Of a DNA stretch of 64,000 bases, positions 57,921-64,000 are shown piece by piece. The first letter of the stretch is position 1. Each line of letters starts with the position of its first letter. Origin of the DNA: Leptospira adleri (lineage in GTDB: Bacteria; Spirochaetota; Leptospiria; Leptospirales; Leptospiraceae); contig NZ_NPDU01000011.1 of assembly GCF_002811985.1 (NCBI RefSeq), forward strand, positions 24,578 to 88,577, written 5' to 3'. The notes below the pieces were generated by a model. It did no database searches, was not told where the DNA came from, and saw only the letters and a program-made list of their open reading frames with translations. Position numbers and translations under genes: made by a program.

Positions 57921-59966
57921 ATGGCTAAGAAAAAAGAGACCGCGGGCAACTCTCTTTCCGAAAAAGAGGCTCAGAAAGAAATAGCCAAGTTGATGGATGA
58001 AATCCGCGTTCATCAGCATTCTTACTACGTAAAAAATAACGCGACGATTTCCGATTTCGAATTTGATAAACTCTTTCGTAGATTGCAGGATCTTGAGGAG
58101 CAATTTCCGCAGTTAAAAGATCCAGCGAGTCCGACTCTGATCGTAGGTTCGGACTTGGATAAAGATTTCGAAAAGTTTCAGCATAAACTTCCCGTTCTTT
58201 CTTTGATCAATACTTACAACGACGACGAACTTTTGGATTGGGTAAACAAAACCGATCCGGAAGGAGTTTACTCCGTAGAATGGAAAATCGACGGAGCGTC
58301 TATCGTATTATATTATGAAAATGGAATATTGCAGAATGGGGTTACAAGGGGTTCGGGCGGAATCGGAGACGACGTAACCGATAATATACGAACGATCAGA
58401 AATATTCCTTTACGTTTGCCGAACTCCGCGAGCGTATATTTGCGGGGAGAAGTTTTTATGACTTATAAAGACTTCGAAGAATTCAACGAGCTTTCCTCGG
58501 GTAAATACGCAAATCCCCGAAATCTCGCGGCGGGATCCATTAAACAAAAGAATTCATCCGATACGGCAAAACGTCCTCTGAGAATTTTCACTTACGACGC
58601 TACCTTTCCGAACGAAACAAAAAAACTGAAAACTCATCAAGAAATTCTTTCCCAACTTGAAAAATTAAAATTCCCTTTGGCGCCTGATACTGTTTACGTT
58701 ACCGGCTCGAAGATCGCTAAGACGATCAAGGACTTTAAAAATAAAAAAGAAAGTATAGGTTTTCCTACGGACGGGCTCGTGATTAAACTCAACGATATTT
58801 CTAAAAGGGATGCATTGGGTTATACTTCTCATTCTCCGCGTTGGGCCCGCGCGTATAAATTCGACGCGGTGATGAAGGAAAGTAAGATCGTAGACATCAC
58901 ATACGCCGTCGGACGCACCGGAAAAATTACTCCGAGAGCGGAAATCGAACCCGTGAGCCTCGCCGGAACAACCGTGACGTTTGCCACTTTACACAATCAA
59001 GATTATATCGACGAGCTCGGAGTCGGAATCGGCGCAATCGTAAGAGTCGCCAAAAGAGGAGAAATCATTCCGGCGGTGGAAGAAGTTGTGACGCCGGGGA
59101 AGGACGTTTTTAAGATTCCGGATTGTTGCCCATCGTGTAAAACGAAAACGATCAAGAAGGACGGCTTGGTCGATTTGTTTTGTCCGAACTCGGATTGTCC
59201 AGATCGAGTGAAGAACGGCATTATCTTTTTTTGTCAGAGAAAACAAATGGACATCGAAGGACTCGGAGACAAACAGATCGAATTCTTATACGACCACGAT
59301 TACATCCGGTCCATCGCGGATCTTTACGATCTGAAAGATAAAAAAGAAAAACTCATGGAGGAAGAAGGTTTCGGAGAGAAGAGCGTTTCCATCATTCTCA
59401 AAGGAATCGAAGAATCCAAACTGAAAGACTTTCGATTCGTTCTTCCATCGATCGGTCTTCCCGAAATCGGCCATAAGGTGACTGAGTTATTGATCGAACA
59501 CGGAGTCGATTCGATGGATCAAATTCTGAAAATTTCAAAGGATTCAAAGAAGATCGATTCTCTTTTGGAAATTCCCGGAATCGGGCCTTCCACGGTTCAG
59601 GCCTTTGGAGAAAATTTCGGAGATAAGAAAATTCTAAAGTTGATCGAAAGGTTGAAAAAAGCCGGACTCAAGATGAAAGCGGATCCGGTAAAAGTCGCCG
59701 ATCGTCAGCCTTTCGCCGGGCAATCTTGGTGTGTGACCGGTTCTTTTGAAAATTTTCAACCGAGAGATAAGGCCATGGACCTGATCGTTTATTACGGCGG
59801 AAGAAAGGTGAGCGCCGTGAGTTCTAAAACGACTCATCTTTTGGCCGGTCCAGGTGCGGGATCTAAATTAGAAAAAGCGAATGAACTTGGAATTACCGTC
59901 TTTGACGAAAGTCAATTTTTGGATTTTCTGAAATCTCAGGGAATCGATTTCAAAAGTCCGATCTAA
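57921..59966 (+). CDS. ligA: NAD-dependent DNA ligase
   Basis: 681 residues, normal length. Adenylation domain with catalytic K122 in WKIDGAS (family consensus KLDG), TRGSGGIGDDVTDN, then the OB fold (VGRTGKITPRAEIEPV). A Cys4 zinc finger follows (CCPSCKTK...CPNSDCPD), helix-hairpin-helix repeats, and a C-terminal BRCT domain (~610-681, GQSWCVTGSFENFQPRDKAMDLI). Seals nicks in replication and repair. The family motif TRGDG reads TRGSG here, the one odd substitution seen. Confidence 0.95.
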   Translation: MAKKKETAGNSLSEKEAQKEIAKLMDEIRVHQHSYYVKNNATISDFEFDKLFRRLQDLEEQFPQLKDPASPTLIVGSDLDKDFEKFQHKLPVLSLINTYNDDELLDWVNKTDPEGVYSVEWKIDGASIVLYYENGILQNGVTRGSGGIGDDVTDNIRTIRNIPLRLPNSASVYLRGEVFMTYKDFEEFNELSSGKYANPRNLAAGSIKQKNSSDTAKRPLRIFTYDATFPNETKKLKTHQEILSQLEKLKFPLAPDTVYVTGSKIAKTIKDFKNKKESIGFPTDGLVIKLNDISKRDALGYTSHSPRWARAYKFDAVMKESKIVDITYAVGRTGKITPRAEIEPVSLAGTTVTFATLHNQDYIDELGVGIGAIVRVAKRGEIIPAVEEVVTPGKDVFKIPDCCPSCKTKTIKKDGLVDLFCPNSDCPDRVKNGIIFFCQRKQMDIEGLGDKQIEFLYDHDYIRSIADLYDLKDKKEKLMEEEGFGEKSVSIILKGIEESKLKDFRFVLPSIGLPEIGHKVTELLIEHGVDSMDQILKISKDSKKIDSLLEIPGIGPSTVQAFGENFGDKKILKLIERLKKAGLKMKADPVKVADRQPFAGQSWCVTGSFENFQPRDKAMDLIVYYGGRKVSAVSSKTTHLLAGPGAGSKLEKANELGITVFDESQFLDFLKSQGIDFKSPI

Positions 59967-60372
59967 TCCGATATTGCGCTTATATTTTTCCTACCAGAAT
60001 CCGAATTCTTAAAACTATATTCTCTGAATCCTTAAAAAACCTCTTCTGAGATTGAATCGAATTTCAAATCGGAATTTTTCGTTCCGAATCGAAGTGATAA
60101 AGAATTTTCGGCTTTCGATATTTTTCTTCGATTTATACAGATCCAATTCCGGTCTTCAGAGGATTTCATCTTGGATTGGTAAAATATTTGTGATTTATCG
60201 AAAACCAACAAAAGTCGGTTTTGGTTTTTAGATGTAATAACGCTTTTATTGAAAATGAACATTCGTTTATTATGTTTCAATTTAATCGAGTTTCACAAAA
60301 AGAACTTGATAGGCTGACTTCGATTTCTATTCTTTCTGCCGAAGAGAATATTCTATCGTCGAGGGAACGATT
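59967..60372. other. 406-bp gap upstream of the acyl-CoA ligase
   Basis: No convincing gene. A 6-bp hairpin (TCGGAA...TTCCGA, about 60076-60094) without a T-run and the palindrome AGAATATTCT at 60345-60354 are the only structures seen. The latter sits 19 bases before the TTG start. Confidence 0.45.
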
Positions 60373-62268
60373 TTGGAGACTGATTTTAAATACTTATACG
60401 ATCTTTTGGAAAGCTCAGCACGACGTTTTCCTAACAAAGAAACTTTTTGCAAGCGGACTCCGAACGGAATTCAGGGAAGAACCTTTTCCACCGTCAAAGA
60501 CCAAGTCGATGAAATGACCGCCGGTCTGATTGCGGAAGGAATTACGAAAGAAGATAAAATCGTTTTTCTTTGCGATTCAAGTGTGAACTGGTTTATGGCC
60601 GACTTGTCGATTATCAGTTCCGGCGCGGTCTGCGTTCCGAGAGGGACTGACGTCGTCGACGAGGATATTCTTTACATCGTCAATCATTCGGAAAGCAGAT
60701 ATGCGGTGGTTCAGAAAGACAAAGACAAGGAAAGGCTTGTTCAGCTGGCTTCTCAAATTCCCGGTATCAAAAAAGTTTTTGTTTTAGAAGACGATAAAGG
60801 AGAATTAAGATCCGGACCGGATAGCGTTTTGAGTTTGATTCATTCCGGAAGAGAGTTTCTTAAAACTAATCCGAATGTGGTTCGAGATCGTTTGAAAGAA
60901 AAATCTCCGGATGAACTCGCAACTTTGATCTACACTTCAGGTACAACGGGCGCTCCCAAGGGAGTGATGCTCAATCAAACAGGATGGATTTCCGCGGTCG
61001 AAAAGGTGATCGGTTTCGCGGGTTTGACTTCTGAAGATTCGGGAGTCAGCCTCCTTCCTCCTTGGCACGCGTTCGAAAGGGCGATAGAATATTGTACGGT
61101 TGCACTCGGGGTAACATTCTTAATTTCTAATATTACGTCTTTAAAAGACGATCTCAGGGATTTTCGTCCGACGTTGTTCCCTTCCGTCCCGAGAATCTGG
61201 GAATCTCTTTACAACGGAATTATGGCGAAGGTTTCCAAAGAATCCGCATTCAAACGATCTCTGTTTCATTTCTTTCTGAAGATCGGAATGATCTGGTCGC
61301 TTAATAAATCGATCCTTTTCGGTTATGATTTTCAAATCGAAAAACCTTCCTTTTTTAAAGAATCGGCGAGAAGACTGGTCGCCTTTTTTAAATTAACGTT
61401 TCTTTCTCCGCTTAAACTTTTGGCGATTTTTATCTTTTCCTCAGTCCATAAAGCGTTAGGCGGAAGACTGAGAGTTTCCGTTTCCGCAGGAAGCGCACTT
61501 CCGAGCGTAGTCGATAAATTCTTATCCGCGATCGGATTGATCGTCTTGGAAGGTTATGGAATGACGGAAACTTCCGCGGTAACGTCGATTCGAAAACCGA
61601 AAAAGCCTTCTTCCGGAACGGTCGGAATTCCCGTTGAAGGCTACGAATACCGTTTGAAGGACGATGCAGGAAATCCGATTCCGAAAGGAAGTCCGAAAAA
61701 AGGAACTCTCTGGCTCAAATCCAAACAGATTCTTATGGGTTATTATAAACGTCCCGAACTCAACGAGGTCGTCTTTGATAAGGACGGTTTTTTTGATACG
61801 GGCGACATCATGCGCGTAAATTATCGCGGGGAACTTTCATTCGCCGGTCGAGCCAAAGATACGATCGTTCTCGCTGGCGGTGAGAATATAGAACCCGTTC
61901 CGATCGAGGATCAGCTTCTTAATTCTCCATTTATCAATCAGGTGATGGTGACGGGTCACGAAAGCAAACATCTTGTTGTTTTAATTGTGCCTGATTTTGA
62001 TAGAATGAAAACGGAGATCGAAGGAATTCCCGATGATCCCAAAGAGTGGAATCAAAATCCAAAGGTGCGTGAAGTTTTTAAGAAAGAAATTTCATCAAGA
62101 ATTTCTCGTAAAGGCGGATTTAAGGCTTTTGAATTGATTCCGCAAAACGCTTTTTATATCGTGCCTAGGCCGTTCGATCCGGATAAAGAAATGACTCGGA
62201 CTTTGAAAATGAAGCGGAACGAAATATTAGAGAATTTTAAAAAAGAAGTAACGGAGTTAACAAAATAA
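60373..62268 (+). CDS. Long-chain acyl-CoA ligase (AMP-binding)
   Basis: 631 residues from TTG 60373, preceded by GAGGGA; no later start keeps the N-terminal fold. Core motifs: TLIYTSGTTGAPKGVMLN (P-loop, residues ~187-204), LSLLPPWHAFERA-like LLPPWHAFE, YGMTETSAV, and DGFFDTGDI plus the GRAKDTIVLAGGENIEP hinge. Activates fatty acids to acyl-CoA using ATP, the entry step for beta-oxidation; Leptospira depends on this. Followed directly by an acyl-CoA dehydrogenase gene. Confidence 0.92.
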   Translation: METDFKYLYDLLESSARRFPNKETFCKRTPNGIQGRTFSTVKDQVDEMTAGLIAEGITKEDKIVFLCDSSVNWFMADLSIISSGAVCVPRGTDVVDEDILYIVNHSESRYAVVQKDKDKERLVQLASQIPGIKKVFVLEDDKGELRSGPDSVLSLIHSGREFLKTNPNVVRDRLKEKSPDELATLIYTSGTTGAPKGVMLNQTGWISAVEKVIGFAGLTSEDSGVSLLPPWHAFERAIEYCTVALGVTFLISNITSLKDDLRDFRPTLFPSVPRIWESLYNGIMAKVSKESAFKRSLFHFFLKIGMIWSLNKSILFGYDFQIEKPSFFKESARRLVAFFKLTFLSPLKLLAIFIFSSVHKALGGRLRVSVSAGSALPSVVDKFLSAIGLIVLEGYGMTETSAVTSIRKPKKPSSGTVGIPVEGYEYRLKDDAGNPIPKGSPKKGTLWLKSKQILMGYYKRPELNEVVFDKDGFFDTGDIMRVNYRGELSFAGRAKDTIVLAGGENIEPVPIEDQLLNSPFINQVMVTGHESKHLVVLIVPDFDRMKTEIEGIPDDPKEWNQNPKVREVFKKEISSRISRKGGFKAFELIPQNAFYIVPRPFDPDKEMTRTLKMKRNEILENFKKEVTELTK

Positions 62269-62269
62269 A

Positions 62270-63895
62270 ATGTTGTTCTTAAATCCATATTTAGATAGTG
62301 AAGACAGAGATTTTTATATCACGGTTAAGGAATTTGCAAAGGAGAAAGCCCTTCCTACCGTTGAACAAAGAGACGAAGACTGTACGTGGGACGACGAACT
62401 CTGGAAAGAAATGGGAAGTATGGGATTGCTTGGAATTCCTCTTCCGGAACAATACGGAGGGCAGGGAGGAACTTGCTTTCAGTGTTGTCTCGCGCAAGAA
62501 GCGTTTAACGCAGGTTCGTTGGACTCCGGTTTCGGACTTTCATGGGGCGCCCACATGATCATCGGAACTCTTCCGATTCTTTTTCAAGGAACGGAAGCTC
62601 AGAAAAATAAATACTTACCGAAGCTGGCTTCCGGCGAATGGATCGCAGGTCTCGGTTTGACCGAACCTGATTCGGGATCGGACGCCGCCGGTATGAGAAC
62701 ATTCGCCGAAAAAACTCAAGGAGGTTTTATTCTCAACGGAAGCAAGATGTACATCACGAACGGCCCGATCGGACAAGTTTTTATCGTGATGGCTCGAACA
62801 ACGAAGTCCCGCGGCCCGATGGGAGTTTCGGCGTTTATCGTAGAATCCAATATGAAAGGATTTCGAGTTTCTAAGGTTCTAAAAAAATTGGGTCATAATA
62901 CTTCCACAACGGCGGAGCTTTCCTTTGAGGATATGTTCGTTCCCGAAGACAATTTACTCGGTCCTCTCAATTCCGGTTTTTTAAGAATTGGAAAAGCGAC
63001 GCTGGAATGGGAAAGAACCGTTCTTCTTGCGGCTTTGATGGGGGGAATGGAATATTCCGTAGAGAGTTGTCTGCAATACGCTTGGAATCGGCATCAGTTC
63101 GGAAAACCGATTTTGTCCTTCTTTGCAATGAAGGAAAAGATTGCGAGAACTTGGGTTTATCTCTGCGCTGCAAGAAGAGTCATCTACTTTGTCGCACGCA
63201 AAAAGGATTCGGAACCTGATGTAAGTCTTCCGATGGAAAGCTCGATCGTAAAAGTTTACGCTTCCGAAGTTTGCGAGGAAGTCGCGTCCGATGCGGTTCA
63301 AATTTTCGGCGGAATGGGATATATGAGAGAAGTTCCCGTTAGTCGCCTTTTCAGAGACGTAAAACTCGGGACCATTGGCGGCGGAACTTCCGAAGTGCAA
63401 AGAAGTATCATTTCCGCAAGCTACGGCGGTTACGATAAGTTTAAGAATATCATAGAGAGTGCAGTTTCGGAAGAAACCCGAATCGCTTCCTCGAAAAAAA
63501 TCAAAGACACCCCGGTGGCAATACTGATCGAAAAGCTGGATAAACTCATTCAAACGGTGGGAGACAATCCTGAAAGAAAAAAAAGACAACCGTTTGAATT
63601 CGGTTTTGCGGATCTTTTGACTTTGACCACGATTCTTAAATTGAGCGTTTGGGATTTGATCGAAGACAGCAACCACTATAAGATTTCCGATAAAGAAAGA
63701 GACATTCAGATTCTTGCATATTATTTGACCGCTCGTTATATCCGTGGAATCGGTTACTTGAAAGAATTGGATGAGCGAGGTGTTGATGAATTCCTAAAAG
63801 CCTTCGGAGACTTGAAAGTTCCGGAGAAAGAAATCGAAAATTGTATCGAATTCTTAAAAGAAGGAATTTTAGGCGCCGCGGCGGTTTCCGCGTAA
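62270..63895 (+). CDS. Acyl-CoA dehydrogenase
   Basis: 541 residues; the usual ~380-residue ACAD core with a long C-terminal extension of ~150 residues. FAD-binding LGLTEPDSGSDAAGMRT (~128-144), MYITNGPIGQVFIVMAR, and C-terminal QIFGGMGYMREVPVSRLFRDVKLGTIGGGTSEVQRSII. The extension holds no recognised domain; long ACADs such as ACAD9/VLCAD have extra C-terminal parts too. Oxidises acyl-CoA at C2-C3. One base after the ligase stop, so co-transcribed. Confidence 0.93.
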   Translation: MLFLNPYLDSEDRDFYITVKEFAKEKALPTVEQRDEDCTWDDELWKEMGSMGLLGIPLPEQYGGQGGTCFQCCLAQEAFNAGSLDSGFGLSWGAHMIIGTLPILFQGTEAQKNKYLPKLASGEWIAGLGLTEPDSGSDAAGMRTFAEKTQGGFILNGSKMYITNGPIGQVFIVMARTTKSRGPMGVSAFIVESNMKGFRVSKVLKKLGHNTSTTAELSFEDMFVPEDNLLGPLNSGFLRIGKATLEWERTVLLAALMGGMEYSVESCLQYAWNRHQFGKPILSFFAMKEKIARTWVYLCAARRVIYFVARKKDSEPDVSLPMESSIVKVYASEVCEEVASDAVQIFGGMGYMREVPVSRLFRDVKLGTIGGGTSEVQRSIISASYGGYDKFKNIIESAVSEETRIASSKKIKDTPVAILIEKLDKLIQTVGDNPERKKRQPFEFGFADLLTLTTILKLSVWDLIEDSNHYKISDKERDIQILAYYLTARYIRGIGYLKELDERGVDEFLKAFGDLKVPEKEIENCIEFLKEGILGAAAVSA

Positions 63896-63912
63896 TCCAC
63901 GGAGAATTTGGA

Positions 63913-64000
63913 ATGTATCAAAAAGGGAAATCTTACGAAGAAATACGAATCGGCGATAAGGCGAGTTTTTCGAAAACGATTACGGAAACCGACATTTATC
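63913..64000 (+). CDS. MaoC-like (R)-specific enoyl-CoA hydratase, 5' fragment
   Basis: Starts ATG 63913 after GGAGAATTTGG; only 29 codons before the window ends. The visible N-terminus (YEEIRIGDKASFSKTITETDI) matches the opening strands of MaoC/PhaJ hotdog-fold hydratases, where GD.A.F.(R/K)T.TE.DI is typical. Fits the fatty-acid context. Confidence 0.7.
   Translation, partial: MYQKGKSYEEIRIGDKASFSKTITETDIY

Noticed and set aside
60032..60280. An 82-codon leftward frame before the acyl-CoA ligase gene
   Set aside because: Low-complexity Lys/Ser/Asn composition and poor start signals; no pattern recognised.

Overview
The window reads as chromosomal DNA of a pathogenic-clade Leptospira (Spirochaetota). 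The strongest species-level marker is a Loa22-type OmpA lipoprotein (40315-40902). Supporting signs are the spirochaetal lipoboxes, the moderately AT-rich coding style, frequent TTG starts, and a lone 5S rRNA gene not attached to 16S/23S. Function calls come from motifs read by eye in the translations; no database search was run.

Layout. 1-3148: two adjacent paralogues with degenerate HD-GYP-like domains. 3214-6497: aroC, then a nuoG/nuoI pair. 6562-10595: a DUF433 protein, a small lipoprotein, an ECF sigma factor with a FecR-type partner, an exported protein and a two-TM protein. 10768-11115: tmRNA (ssrA). 11475-17916: a DsbA/FrnE-type oxidoreductase, a class III nucleotide cyclase, an AvtA-type aminotransferase and a large unknown membrane protein. 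18108-22496: two surface or exported repeat proteins, one with FG-GAP repeats and one made of short Q-x-G-x-x-N-like repeats with an internal duplication. 22575-27641: 5S rRNA, then rpmH-rnpA-yidD-yidC-jag-mnmE, the classic ribosome/membrane-insertion/tRNA-modification run. 27689-32623: malic enzyme, a large unknown protein and fumarase C.

32925-39808 is a compact prophage-like island between fumC and loa22. A leftward operon of small tightly packed genes includes a Mu Gam-like nuclease inhibitor and a DUF1353 protein. It diverges from a CI-like repressor. A rightward group looks like a lysis cassette: two membrane proteins, a single-TM protein, an embedded lipoprotein apparently starting with CTG, and a C39-like cysteine peptidase. 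No transposase, integrase, capsid, portal or tail gene is visible, so it is either a remnant or a minimal satellite-like element.

40315-46676: loa22, an RluA-type pseudouridine synthase, a leftward operon (MTA/SAH nucleosidase-like, spore-photoproduct-lyase-like radical SAM, SDR, nitrilase-family amidase), a DUF1232 protein and an inositol monophosphatase. 47286-52721: a surface-glycan cluster of three overlapping glycosyltransferases and a methyltransferase-like protein, divergent from a GDP-6-deoxymannose reductase-like gene. 52983-55290: a SanA/YdcF protein and a second ECF sigma operon with a Spy/CpxP-like periplasmic protein and a possible anti-sigma. 55502-64000: cytochrome P450, an M23 peptidase, ligA, and a fatty-acid oxidation run (acyl-CoA ligase, acyl-CoA dehydrogenase, MaoC-like dehydratase cut by the window end).

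Genes that appear to work together: nuoG/nuoI; the two sigma operons; rnpA/yidD/yidC/jag/mnmE; the glycan cluster; and the beta-oxidation genes, which fits an organism known to live on long-chain fatty acids. Small genes and start corrections recovered by reading the sequence include rpmH, the 5' part of rnpA (no ordinary start codon), and prophage peptides at 32925, 34534, 35455, 37168 and 38815.
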